The translations under genes were made by a program, and so were the position numbers. This document shows positions 32,708 through 41,141 of a DNA stretch of 64,000 nt, piece by piece. Source of the DNA: Sphingomonas sanxanigenens DSM 19645 = NX02 (GTDB taxonomy: Bacteria > Pseudomonadota > Alphaproteobacteria > Sphingomonadales > Sphingomonadaceae); assembly GCF_000512205.2 (NCBI RefSeq), contig NZ_CP006644.1, positions 5,222,501-5,286,500 of the forward strand. Reading direction: 5' to 3'. The notes under the pieces are model-generated. The model was not told the DNA's origin and ran no database searches. It saw only the letters and a list, made by a program, of their open reading frames with translations. Positions within the stretch are counted from its first letter, which is position 1. Every line of letters starts with the position of its first letter.

Positions 32708-35700
32708 TCAGTTGCCGAACTGGACGCGTACACCGGCCATCACACGGCGGCCGCCATAGGAGAGACGCATGATGCGCGGCGATCCATCACCGAAGGGCAC
32801 ATATTCGCCGGTGGAGACCGTCTGCGATTCCCGGTTCACGTTGCGGCCTTCCAGATAGACCTGGAAGCTGCGGGTGATGTTGTAGGAGATCTTCGCATCG
32901 ATGAAGGTCGTGCTGTCCGTGAAGCGCGGCACGCCGGGATTATAGCCGGGCGCGACAAGGCGGACATTGGTCCACTGCTCGCCAGGATAATTGATGTCGC
33001 CGGTATTCCCGCCGCAGGGCGTGATGCAATTGAAGGTCGAGCTGCGCTTCTGATAGGCGACGCGCATGTTGAGCTTGCCGTCGTCATACCAGAGCGACGC
33101 GTTCAGATAATGCTTCGATTCGTTGGGCGGCAGCATCACGTCGCCCGTCAGCGGATCGCGCTGGCCGGTGGTGGTGGCCGACTGCAGGATCGAGAAATTG
33201 GCATCCGCGCCGGTATATTTCAGAAACCAGGGCAAGAAGGTGAACGCGGTCTTCGCGCTGAATTCCCAGATGTCGCGCTTGTAGCCCGGGCCGTTTTCCC
33301 AGGTGGGATAGCTGAACTCATATTCGGAGAGCGGCTGGCCCGTGCCCGGATCGATCTGGTCGCTACCCTCGAACGGCCGCGCCGTCACGGTGGCGGCGAT
33401 CGGGTTGCCGATCTTCACGTCGAGCTTGCCATAGGCGACCGAGAACAGGGTATCCGCATTGGGATACCATTCCAGCGCCGCGTTGTAGCTCCACGCGGTG
33501 AACGGCTTCAGCCCCGGATTGCCGACGCGGCCGGTGCAGCCGAAGATGTCGTCGCCCGACGTATCGAGCAAGGTGCGCTCGTCGATCGTGCAGTTGCCGC
33601 CGGCGATCAGGCGATCCATGCCCGGGCGCGCCACCGTCTTGCCGCCATAGCCGCGCAGCACCAGCGTTTCGTTGAACGCCCAGAGGTTGACGTTGAAGCT
33701 CGGCAGCCAATCCGACGTGGTCGAGTTGAGCGTGGTGTTCTGGGCGAAGGTCTGGACGATGATGCCGCCGGGATTGTCCGGATCCGCCGGGTTGTAGTTG
33801 GGCGTCGCGCGGATCGAGCTCAGCGTCAGCAGCGCCGAGCCGCTGACCTTGGCGAACACGCCGCGCACGCCGGCATTGCCGTTGAGCAGCAGGCCGAGCG
33901 GCAGCGGCTGTTCGAAATCGGCCATCGCATAGACGTTCTTGATCTCCTCGCGGACGCGGGTGACCGGCTGGTCGTAGGTCTGGCCGTCGCTGCCCACGCA
34001 GCTCTTGAGGCAGTCGAAGTTCATGAAATCCGACGCGCCGAGCGCGGCGAAGAGCTGATCGGTGCGGATGCCCTGCCACGCATCGGGCAGGTTGCCGCGG
34101 TTCGGCAGACCGTCGAAATATTGCGAGTCGCTGTCTTCCAGCGTCTGTTCGAACAGCGCGCGCAGTTCGTCGGGCGTCAGCGTATCGACGCCCGAGCGGA
34201 CGTTGAGCGGGTTGGTGCTTGGCACGAAGCCATAATTGCACGAGAGGCCGCCCGGCGCGGAGGAGCCCGCGGTCGGCTGGCAGGCCCGCAGCGTGCCGCG
34301 GACATTGGCGGTGGGCACGATGACGGCGGGGATATAGCCCGGCTGGCCGAAGGTGCCGACCGCGGAACTGACGGTGTAGCCGCCGCCCCCCCAGCGATCG
34401 AGCTTGTTGCGGCGATACATGCCGCCCACCTTCACCCGGCTGATGAACGGGATGATCTCGTCGGTACGATAGGACAGGTCGAGCTTCGCGATCCGTTCGG
34501 ACGATTCACCGAGCGCCGGCGAGTAGGAGACGCCGAAGCTCGGCGTCGTCAGCGGCATCTGGCCGACCGTATAAAGCGGGGACGCGGGCGCATTGGGCCC
34601 TGCTACGACCGCGTTCTGCCCGGTGCAGGTCGGCGCGGTGCCGCCGCCGATGCAGGCCGGCGCATTCAACTGGACGAAGTTCGCCGGGTTGGTCTCGTCA
34701 TAGCCGGCAGGCACGACGATATCCCACAGCCCGTTGGGCTGCAGCACCATGTCGGCATTGCCATAGGCATAGGAGCGCGCGGTGCGCATATCGCCGCGGC
34801 TCGACCGCGCCTGGGTGAGACCCGCCATCGCGTCGATCTCGAGCCGCTCGCCGCGATATTCGGCACCGAACTGACCATATTTGGTCTTGGTGTCGATGGT
34901 GTTTTCGATCTGGTCGATGTTCACCGAATTGTTGGTGAGCGTCATCGCGGTGACATTGTGCGCGTCGTCAACGACGACGCTGCCCGGGACGACGTTCAGC
35001 ACATTGCCGAAGGTCGCGTTGCCGCCGACATTGTTGAGGCCGTCATAGAGATAGTAGCCGGCCGGCGCATTGGGCGAAACGGCGCGCTGGCGCGGATAGC
35101 CGGTGGTGGTATCGACGAAGGTGCCGTTGATGTTCTGGCCGAACAGGGTCACCGGGGTGCGGCTGCGGTTCTGATCGTGAACCTTGCGGTTCGCCATCGT
35201 GCCCTTCACGAACACGGTCAGATCATCGGTCAGCTTGTAATCGAGACGCGCGTCGAGAGCGTAGCGCTCGTCGGTCTGCGTGTTCATGAAGTTGCGGATC
35301 AGCGACGGCGTATAGTCGTTCCACTGGTTCAGGCAGCTCTGCTGTTCCAGAATACGCTGGCCGCGCTGCGCCGCGTTGCCGGAGGGGTTGTTCGGGAAGA
35401 GGTTGAAGCATTCCGCCTTGCTCTGCGCGCCCGCCGCCTTGGTGATCAGGCTCCGCGGCGTTTCCAGGCTGTTGGCGAAGACGACATCGGCGTCGGGCGT
35501 GCCCAGCGTATCGGGATTGTACTGGAACGTCTTCTCCGGCGACTGGTCGAAGTCGAACAGGCGCGAATAGCCGCGATTGTTGCTGGTCGTGGTCTCATAG
35601 CCATGACCATTGTTCTGCAGCTTCGAATAGGTGCCGCTGATGATGACGCCGAGGCGGTCGTCGAAGAACTTGCGCGATGCGACCGCGTTGAAATCGGGCG

Positions 35701-36337
35701 TGATGTCCTTGCCGAGGCTGTTCTGGCTGCCACCGGCACGGAAGGAGAAATAGGGCTTCTTGAAGTCGAGACCGGTGCGCGTCTTGATCTGGACGGTGCC
35801 ACCCAGCGAGCCTTCGGTCATGTCGGCGGTCGAGCCCTTGACGACGTCGACGCTCTTGACCAGTTCGGCGGGAAGTTCGCGCAAATCGGCGCTGCGCCCG
35901 CTGCCAGCGGAAAGCGCGAGGCCGGTGGTGCTCTGGACGCCGATGCCGTCGAGTTCGACGCGGGTCAGGTCCGGCCCGTTGCCGCGCACCGCGACGCTAT
36001 CACCTTCGCCGAATTCGTTGCGGCCAAGTGCAACGCCCGGGATGCGCGAGATCGCTTCGTTGACGTTGCGATCCGGGAAGGAACCGATGTCGTCCGCGAC
36101 GATCGAATCGGTTGCGGTCTTGGCGGTCTTCTTGCGATTATTGGCGGATTGCTGGCTTGCACGCGAACCGACGACGATGATTTCCTGTTCGGTTGAATTC
36201 GCTCCGTCCGGCGATGACGAGGATTGGTCATCCGGCACTTGCGCAAAGGCGCCGTTGCAGCCGATTACCGAAATGCCAAGAACGGTCCAGGATACGGTGA
36301 TCCTCAACAGCCTGCGTGACACAGATCGACTGTGCAT
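32708..36337 (-). CDS. Large TonB-dependent receptor
   Basis: The 1209-residue receptor has a signal peptide (to about residue 33), a TonB-box-like EQEIIVVGSR and a plug with VNEAISRIPGVALGRNEFGE, GNGPDLTRVELDGIG and VDVVKGSTADMTEGSLGG. The barrel is very long. Size and the plug motif IPGVxxxRxxxxG...VRG fit the large receptors linked to carbohydrate use in Caulobacter and sphingomonads. ATG 36337 is chosen because it begins the signal peptide; the frame stays open to 36439. A direct 8-bp repeat lies 112 bp upstream. Confidence 0.85.
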   Translation of the reverse strand: MHSRSVSRRLLRITVSWTVLGISVIGCNGAFAQVPDDQSSSSPDGANSTEQEIIVVGSRASQQSANNRKKTAKTATDSIVADDIGSFPDRNVNEAISRIPGVALGRNEFGEGDSVAVRGNGPDLTRVELDGIGVQSTTGLALSAGSGRSADLRELPAELVKSVDVVKGSTADMTEGSLGGTVQIKTRTGLDFKKPYFSFRAGGSQNSLGKDITPDFNAVASRKFFDDRLGVIISGTYSKLQNNGHGYETTTSNNRGYSRLFDFDQSPEKTFQYNPDTLGTPDADVVFANSLETPRSLITKAAGAQSKAECFNLFPNNPSGNAAQRGQRILEQQSCLNQWNDYTPSLIRNFMNTQTDERYALDARLDYKLTDDLTVFVKGTMANRKVHDQNRSRTPVTLFGQNINGTFVDTTTGYPRQRAVSPNAPAGYYLYDGLNNVGGNATFGNVLNVVPGSVVVDDAHNVTAMTLTNNSVNIDQIENTIDTKTKYGQFGAEYRGERLEIDAMAGLTQARSSRGDMRTARSYAYGNADMVLQPNGLWDIVVPAGYDETNPANFVQLNAPACIGGGTAPTCTGQNAVVAGPNAPASPLYTVGQMPLTTPSFGVSYSPALGESSERIAKLDLSYRTDEIIPFISRVKVGGMYRRNKLDRWGGGGYTVSSAVGTFGQPGYIPAVIVPTANVRGTLRACQPTAGSSAPGGLSCNYGFVPSTNPLNVRSGVDTLTPDELRALFEQTLEDSDSQYFDGLPNRGNLPDAWQGIRTDQLFAALGASDFMNFDCLKSCVGSDGQTYDQPVTRVREEIKNVYAMADFEQPLPLGLLLNGNAGVRGVFAKVSGSALLTLSSIRATPNYNPADPDNPGGIIVQTFAQNTTLNSTTSDWLPSFNVNLWAFNETLVLRGYGGKTVARPGMDRLIAGGNCTIDERTLLDTSGDDIFGCTGRVGNPGLKPFTAWSYNAALEWYPNADTLFSVAYGKLDVKIGNPIAATVTARPFEGSDQIDPGTGQPLSEYEFSYPTWENGPGYKRDIWEFSAKTAFTFLPWFLKYTGADANFSILQSATTTGQRDPLTGDVMLPPNESKHYLNASLWYDDGKLNMRVAYQKRSSTFNCITPCGGNTGDINYPGEQWTNVRLVAPGYNPGVPRFTDSTTFIDAKISYNITRSFQVYLEGRNVNRESQTVSTGEYVPFGDGSPRIMRLSYGGRRVMAGVRVQFGN

Positions 36338-36448
36338 CAGCCTTCCTCTCCCTGTTAGCCGGCCGCGATACCGCGGCGCTGATCTTATGCTGCCCCCGCG
36401 CCCCAGTACCCATCCAACGGCTGTGCCGGCCAGCGGCACGATCCATTA

Positions 36449-36464
36449 TGTGGAACTGTGGAAC
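36449..36464. repeat. Tandem direct repeat TGTGGAAC x2
   Basis: Two adjacent exact copies of TGTGGAAC lie 112 bp upstream of the large TonB receptor's start. Directly repeated octamers like this can be binding sites for an activator, but no regulator is encoded nearby. Confidence 0.3.
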
Positions 36465-36812
36465 GCCATGTAAAACTATCTACGAGTCGAACGCTGTTCA
36501 AGTGGTTTGATCATATAAATATCTTAATCGTCGCTGACTGATGGACAGCGGCCACAAGACGCCCCGACAACTGCTCCACGCACAAGTTCTGGTAGCGCTA
36601 CAACTGCCGCTATACGGCCGCGGCGCGCCCCATCACCGCACACGTTCGAGCGTGCGCGCGGGTGGGCGAATGGCGATGCGCGAGACGTGGCGTGGCCGGT
36701 TGCGGACCGGACCAGGGCGTGCTCGACCGGACCGGGATGGGCCGGGAGCAGAATCGATCACTGGTGGGAAAGCGGGTTCGCCGACGGGTGATTCGCGCCC
36801 GGCAAACAGGTC

Positions 36813-36836
36813 GCGGGGTGCCGCACGGCACCCCGC
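36813..36836 (-). terminator. GC-rich hairpin downstream of the small secreted protein
   Basis: GCGGGGTGCCG (36813-36823) pairs perfectly with CGGCACCCCGC (36826-36836) across a 2-base loop. It lies 42 bp after the stop of the minus-strand gene at 36878. The flanking T-run favours the plus strand, so direction is uncertain. Confidence 0.5.
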
Positions 36837-36877
36837 TTTCATAAGATCAGGGCAGCAGGATTACGGCTGGTGGACGC

Positions 36878-37270
36878 TCAGGGTTCCTCACGGCGTTGCG
36901 CCGCGGCGGCCTTCTTTTCCTCGCGCGCCTTGCGCATCAGATCGGCATAGCAGCCCGTCCAGCCGCCGGCACCCGAAGGCGAGCAACTGTCCGTGCCGCT
37001 GCGTCCGACATATTCGATGCTGGTGGCCCGCGATGCCCAGCTTGCCGACGCCGGGCTGGGGTTGGACGAGCGCAGTTCCTCGGGAATGCGGTAACGTTCG
37101 GTCTCCGGCTTGCGCGCGCACACGACGATTTCCTCGCCGGTGCCGCTGGTCGGGCAGGCATCGTCGCCATAGACGATAACCACCCGCTCGCCGCTCTGCG
37201 CGACGGCCGGCGGCGCCTGGACCATCGGAATTGCGACCGCCACGGTCAGCAGGGAAACAAACCGCTTCAT
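36878..37270 (-). CDS. Small secreted protein of unknown function
   Basis: The product of about 130 residues has a signal peptide (MKRFVSLLTVAVAIPMVQ) and a mature part with VVIVYGDDACPTS, EEIVVCARKPETERYRIPEE and a disulfide-like SCSPSGAGGWTGC. The C-terminus is charged (ARKAREEKKAAAAQ type). The CARKPE-xERYRIPEELR pattern is common in sphingomonad hypothetical proteins. Start may be ATG 37270 or 37279. It lies 88 bp beyond the end of coq7 on the same strand, so it may sit at the far end of that operon or stand alone. Confidence 0.6.
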   Translation of the reverse strand: MKRFVSLLTVAVAIPMVQAPPAVAQSGERVVIVYGDDACPTSGTGEEIVVCARKPETERYRIPEELRSSNPSPASASWASRATSIEYVGRSGTDSCSPSGAGGWTGCYADLMRKAREEKKAAAAQRREEP

Positions 37271-37358
37271 GCCCGTCATCGCGCAATCCTTCCGTCGCTA
37301 CGCTCAGTCCGCCTTAGACCAGATAAAAGCCCGGCGCGCGATTCCTATCCCCGGGCGA

Positions 37359-37889
37359 TCAGATTCGGCGCGACAGCCCGATCGCAACGCGGCAGCCCAG
37401 ACGGATCGCCGCGCTCATCAGCGGATAGGCGGGCGCACGTTCGGCCCCTTCCGCGATCGCGGTCTCGCGATGCTCGACCTCTTCGGCCTGGAACTCGGCG
37501 ATGCGATCGGCGAGTTCGGGATCGCTGTCGCCGAGCTGCCTGAGCTGTTCGCCATAATGGTGATCAATCTCGGTCTCGATCGCGGCGGTGCACGCCATCG
37601 CCGCCTCGGGCCCGATCGCCGCGGTGACGGCGCCGAGCGCGAAGCCGGCGACATTCCACAGCGGCTGCAACAGCGTCGGCCGCACGCCGCGTTCGGCGAT
37701 CATCCGGTCGAACACCGCGCGATGCCGTTCCTCCTGCGCCGCCATCCGCGCGATCACCCGCCCGGCGGGTGCGCGATCGCCCATCATCGCGAGCTGGCCG
37801 GCATAGATCCGGGTCGCGCCATATTCGCCGGCCTGGTCGACGCGCAGCATCGCCGCCGTGCCGTCTCCACCATCTCCCGGACGTCTCAT
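37359..37889 (-). CDS. coq7: Demethoxyubiquinone hydroxylase Coq7
   Basis: The 176-residue protein has the four-helix diiron carboxylate set: LRVDQAGEYGA, AAQEERHRAVF, IETEIDHHYGEQ and EEVEHRETA. It hydroxylates 2-polyprenyl-3-methyl-6-methoxy-benzoquinol, the penultimate oxygen-adding step of ubiquinone synthesis, at the inner membrane. ATG 37889 overlaps the dsbB stop (ATGA 37886-37889), so translation is coupled. It is the last gene of the long minus-strand core run starting at proA. Confidence 0.93.
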   Translation of the reverse strand: MRRPGDGGDGTAAMLRVDQAGEYGATRIYAGQLAMMGDRAPAGRVIARMAAQEERHRAVFDRMIAERGVRPTLLQPLWNVAGFALGAVTAAIGPEAAMACTAAIETEIDHHYGEQLRQLGDSDPELADRIAEFQAEEVEHRETAIAEGAERAPAYPLMSAAIRLGCRVAIGLSRRI

Positions 37890-38368
37890 GCGAAGCCTCC
37901 CTGTTTGCGACCGATCAGCCAGAGCACCAGCCCGCCGCCGAGGATCGAGAAGATCGCGTTGAAGCCGGCCAGCGAGATGCCCGCCAGCGTCCATTGCGCC
38001 TGGTCGCACCGGATCAGCGGCGCGTTCATGATATCGGCCAGCACATCGCCGCTGCCGCTGCCAGGCGTCGTCGAACAGGTCGTGAGGCCTTCCCACCAAC
38101 GATATTCGACGCCCGCGTGGAACAGGCCGATCGCGCCGCTGGCGATGATCGCGATCGCCGCGACCACCGCCAGCGCGGTGCCCGCCGAACGCCGGCCGAG
38201 CAGCAACCCGACGATCGCCGCGCCGATCGCCACTTCGTGCGGCCAGCGCTGCCAATAGCACATCTCGCAAGGGTGAAGGCCGAAGCCATATTGCGAGAGC
38301 AGCGCGCCGCCCAGCAGCGCTGCGGGGATGATGAGGGCCAGAACGCGGCCGGTCTGTCGCCCGGTCAC
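37886..38368 (-). CDS. dsbB: DsbB-family disulfide bond formation protein
   Basis: The 160-residue inner-membrane protein has four helices, a quinone-site pair HPCEMCYWQRWPH in the first periplasmic loop and a second pair spanning TTCSTTPG to LIRCDQ. This is the DsbB CxxC-plus-C/C arrangement that reoxidises DsbA using ubiquinone. It sits between the S41 protease gene and coq7. The start is a GTG whose bases overlap the protease stop codon (GTGA), so it is translationally coupled. Confidence 0.9.
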   Translation of the reverse strand: MTGRQTGRVLALIIPAALLGGALLSQYGFGLHPCEMCYWQRWPHEVAIGAAIVGLLLGRRSAGTALAVVAAIAIIASGAIGLFHAGVEYRWWEGLTTCSTTPGSGSGDVLADIMNAPLIRCDQAQWTLAGISLAGFNAIFSILGGGLVLWLIGRKQGGFA

Positions 38369-39747
38369 CGGCTGCGCGGCCTCGGGGCGGCGGCGGCCGT
38401 GCGGGGCGCGGGCGGCTTCAGCCGCGCGATCGTCTGCAACGCGTAGTGCAACTGGAAGTCCTTGATGCCCTGCTTCTCGAGCTGTTCCGACGTCAGGATG
38501 AACCGCGGATCATCCTTCGTGTCGGTCTCGAACGCCGTATTGTCGACCTTGGCGTCGTTGACGAGGTGGCGGCGCAGATCCGCCTCGCGGAAGCGCGGCC
38601 GCGTCTTGTAGTCGGGATCGGACAGCTGCGGCACGAGCACGTCGGGCTCGATGCCGCCTTCCTGCACCGAGCGGCCGGAGGGGGTATAGTAGCGCGCGGT
38701 GGTCAGCCGCAGCGCGGTCGTCTCGGAAAGCGGCAGCAATGTCTGCACCGATCCCTTGCCGAAGCTGCGCTCGCCCATCACCAGCCCGCGATGATGATCC
38801 TGCAGCGCACCGGCGACGATCTCGGCGGCCGAAGCCGAGCCTGCATCGACCAGCACGATGACCGGCAGCCCGCGCGTGGCATCGCCCGGGGTCGCGTCGT
38901 AGCGGTCGAAATCGCTGCGGCGGCGTCCGCGCTGCTCGACGATCTCGCCCCGTTCGAGGAACACGTCGGACACGTCGACCGCCTCGTCGAGCAGGCCGCC
39001 GGGGTTCGACCGCAGATCGACGACATAGCCGGTGGGCGCATGGCCGAGCGACTTTTCGATGCCGACGATCGCCGCGCGCACCGCCTGGCCGGTGTTCTGC
39101 GAAAAGGCGTTGATGTTGATGACGCCGATGCCGTCCTTCACCTCCCACTTCACCGGCTTCAGCTCGATGATCTCGCGGGTCAGCGTCACGTCGAACGGCT
39201 GGTCGCGGCCGGGGCGCACGACAGTGATGCGGATGCTGGTGCCGGGGCGGCCGCGCATCTGATCGACCGCATCGTCGAGCGTACCGCCATAGATCAGCTT
39301 GCCGTCGAGGTGGGTGATATAGTCGCCGGCCTTGATGCCCGCGCGATCGGCGGGGGTATCCTCGGTGGGGGTCACCACCTTGACCGCGCCATCTTCCGCC
39401 TGGACGGTGAGACCGAGACCGCCATAGCTGCCCTCGGTCTGCGTGCGCATGGTCTGGAAGGCGCGCGCGTCGAGATAGGAGCTGTGCGGATCGAGGCTGG
39501 CGAGCATGCCGTCGATCGCGCCCTTCATCAGCTTCTCGTCGTCGACCTTCTCGACATAGGTGCTGCGCACGCGTTCGAACACTTCGGTGAACAATTCCAG
39601 CTCATGCGCGGATCTGCTCTCGACCGGGGCGATCGCCGCGGTGGTCAGCGGCACCAGCGCGATCGCGGACACCAGCGCGACGGCGCGCAGCACGGGTTTG
39701 CCGCGGAGCGCGATACGGCGATCGGACATGGGGTTCGCCTCGTTCAT
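38365..39747 (-). CDS. ctpA: Carboxy-terminal processing protease, S41 family
   Basis: The 460-residue protein has a signal/anchor (about 18-42), a PDZ domain (about 105-185, GLGLTVQAEDGAVKVV) and the S41 core. The catalytic Ser about 306 (GSASAAEI) and Lys about 331 (FGKGSVQ) are both present, 25 apart as in Prc/CtpA. It cleaves periplasmic proteins near the C-terminus and often controls murein hydrolases. An EnvC-like murein-hydrolase activator gene lies upstream in the same run. A close paralogue without catalytic residues precedes it by 1 bp. Confidence 0.93.
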   Translation of the reverse strand: MNEANPMSDRRIALRGKPVLRAVALVSAIALVPLTTAAIAPVESRSAHELELFTEVFERVRSTYVEKVDDEKLMKGAIDGMLASLDPHSSYLDARAFQTMRTQTEGSYGGLGLTVQAEDGAVKVVTPTEDTPADRAGIKAGDYITHLDGKLIYGGTLDDAVDQMRGRPGTSIRITVVRPGRDQPFDVTLTREIIELKPVKWEVKDGIGVININAFSQNTGQAVRAAIVGIEKSLGHAPTGYVVDLRSNPGGLLDEAVDVSDVFLERGEIVEQRGRRRSDFDRYDATPGDATRGLPVIVLVDAGSASAAEIVAGALQDHHRGLVMGERSFGKGSVQTLLPLSETTALRLTTARYYTPSGRSVQEGGIEPDVLVPQLSDPDYKTRPRFREADLRRHLVNDAKVDNTAFETDTKDDPRFILTSEQLEKQGIKDFQLHYALQTIARLKPPAPRTAAAAPRPRSR

Positions 39748-39748
39748 C

Positions 39749-41089
39749 TCAGCGCCTCCGGCTCGCGGCCGGCGCGCCGCCCGGCGACGCCCCCAGCCGC
39801 TCGAGCGCGCGGAGCGCGTAGCTCATCTGGAAATCGGTGATGCCCTGCTTCTTCAGCTCTTCGGGCGTCGCCTTGAAGCGCGGATCGGGATCCGCATCGG
39901 ATTCGAGAATCTCCTGGTCGACCTTGGCTTCGCGGACGATCTGGCGGCGCAGATCGGCAAAGCGCCCGCCATCCGCCTTGGGCCGGTCCGGATCCGAAAG
40001 CTGCGGCACTTCGAGGTCGGGCTCGATTCCCTTTTCGTCCACCGAGCGGCCCGAAGGGGTGTAATAGCGCGCGGTGGTGATGCGGATCGATCCGCCCGCG
40101 TTGAGCGGCACCACCGTCTGCACGCTGCCGAGACCATAGCTCTGATCGCCCATCACCAGCGCGCGGCCATTGTCCTGCAGCGCGCCCGCGACGATTTCGG
40201 CGGCGGCGGCGCTGCCCTTGTCGATCAGCACGACCAGCGGCAGCCCTTCGGCAACATCGCCCTTCTTCGCGGCGGAACGGACGACGTCGGTGGTTTCGCG
40301 CCCGCGGCGTTCGACGATCTCCCCCTTGTCGAGGAAGGCGTCGGCCACCAGCATCGCGACATTCATGTCGCCGCCCGCAGTCGACCGCAGATCGATGACA
40401 TAGCCGAGCGGCTGGCCGCCGGACTGGCGCCCGATCGCGGCAATGGCGGCCTTGAGCTCCGCCGCGGTGCCCGCGGCGAAGCCGTTCACGTCGATGACGC
40501 CGACGCCATGTTCGAGCCGCCAGCCGACCGTGGCGGCGCCGGGCAGCGCGCGCGTCAGCGTTACGTCGAACGGCTTGCTGCGGCCGCGCCGTGCGATGGT
40601 GAGCGACACCGGGGATCCGACCGCGCCACACAACTTGTCGACCGAGTCGGCCAGCGACAGGCCGAAGGCGAGCTCGCCATCGATATGGCTGATGAAATCG
40701 CCGGGTTTCAGCCCGGCCCGCTCGGCGGGCGACCCCGAACCCGGCGCGACGACGCGCAGCGCGCCATCCTCCATCGTCACCGTGAGGCCGATGCCGGCGG
40801 GGCCCGCCGCGGAGCGCGTGCCGCTGTCCGCCGCGGTATAGCCGCTCTCCGCGTCGAGGCTGGAAAGCATCCCGTCGATCGCGCCCTTGATGAGCTGCTT
40901 GTCCTCGACGGGGACGACGTAATCGCCCTTCACCCGCTCGAACACGCTCATGAAGCGGTCGAGCTCCCGATAGGTATCGGCGCTGACGTTCGCGAGCGCG
41001 GCCGCGGCAGGCACCAGCACCACGGCGCCGATCAGCGCCAGTGTACGCGTGGACGGTTTCTTCATCGCAATCGGGAATCCTGTCGACAT
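39749..41089 (-). CDS. S41-family pseudoprotease, paralogue of CtpA
   Basis: The 446-residue protein aligns end to end with the CtpA encoded next to it: signal/anchor, FERVKGDYVVPVEDKQLIKG, PDZ domain, S41 core and a QGITDFQMSYALRALERL tail. The active site is destroyed. GSASAAEI has become GSAAAAEI, so Ser is Ala at 295, and GKGSVQ has become GLGSVQ, so Lys is Leu at 320. The PDZ and core are otherwise well kept, so it probably acts as a binding adaptor or partner of the active copy. An ATG at 41065 is an alternative start. Confidence 0.88.
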   Translation of the reverse strand: MSTGFPIAMKKPSTRTLALIGAVVLVPAAAALANVSADTYRELDRFMSVFERVKGDYVVPVEDKQLIKGAIDGMLSSLDAESGYTAADSGTRSAAGPAGIGLTVTMEDGALRVVAPGSGSPAERAGLKPGDFISHIDGELAFGLSLADSVDKLCGAVGSPVSLTIARRGRSKPFDVTLTRALPGAATVGWRLEHGVGVIDVNGFAAGTAAELKAAIAAIGRQSGGQPLGYVIDLRSTAGGDMNVAMLVADAFLDKGEIVERRGRETTDVVRSAAKKGDVAEGLPLVVLIDKGSAAAAEIVAGALQDNGRALVMGDQSYGLGSVQTVVPLNAGGSIRITTARYYTPSGRSVDEKGIEPDLEVPQLSDPDRPKADGGRFADLRRQIVREAKVDQEILESDADPDPRFKATPEELKKQGITDFQMSYALRALERLGASPGGAPAASRRR

Positions 41090-41141
41090 GCGCCGTTGAC
41101 CCTAGCCCGCGGCGCTACCCTACCACAAGGACGCTCGCGGC

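Larger units (their letters stand above)
36338..36877. other. Long intergenic region upstream of the large TonB receptor
   Basis: The 540 bp contain the receptor promoter (AT-rich patch about 36465-36535), a tandem 8-bp repeat at 36449-36464, and a terminator hairpin at 36813-36836. Open frames on both strands are Arg/Pro-rich and lack ribosome sites, so I call no gene here. Confidence 0.5.

Noticed and set aside
32654-36196. 1180-codon plus-strand open frame opposite the large TonB receptor
   Set aside because: It is the mirror of the receptor's codon use (many Arg/Gly/Ala/Val), with no motif or ribosome site.
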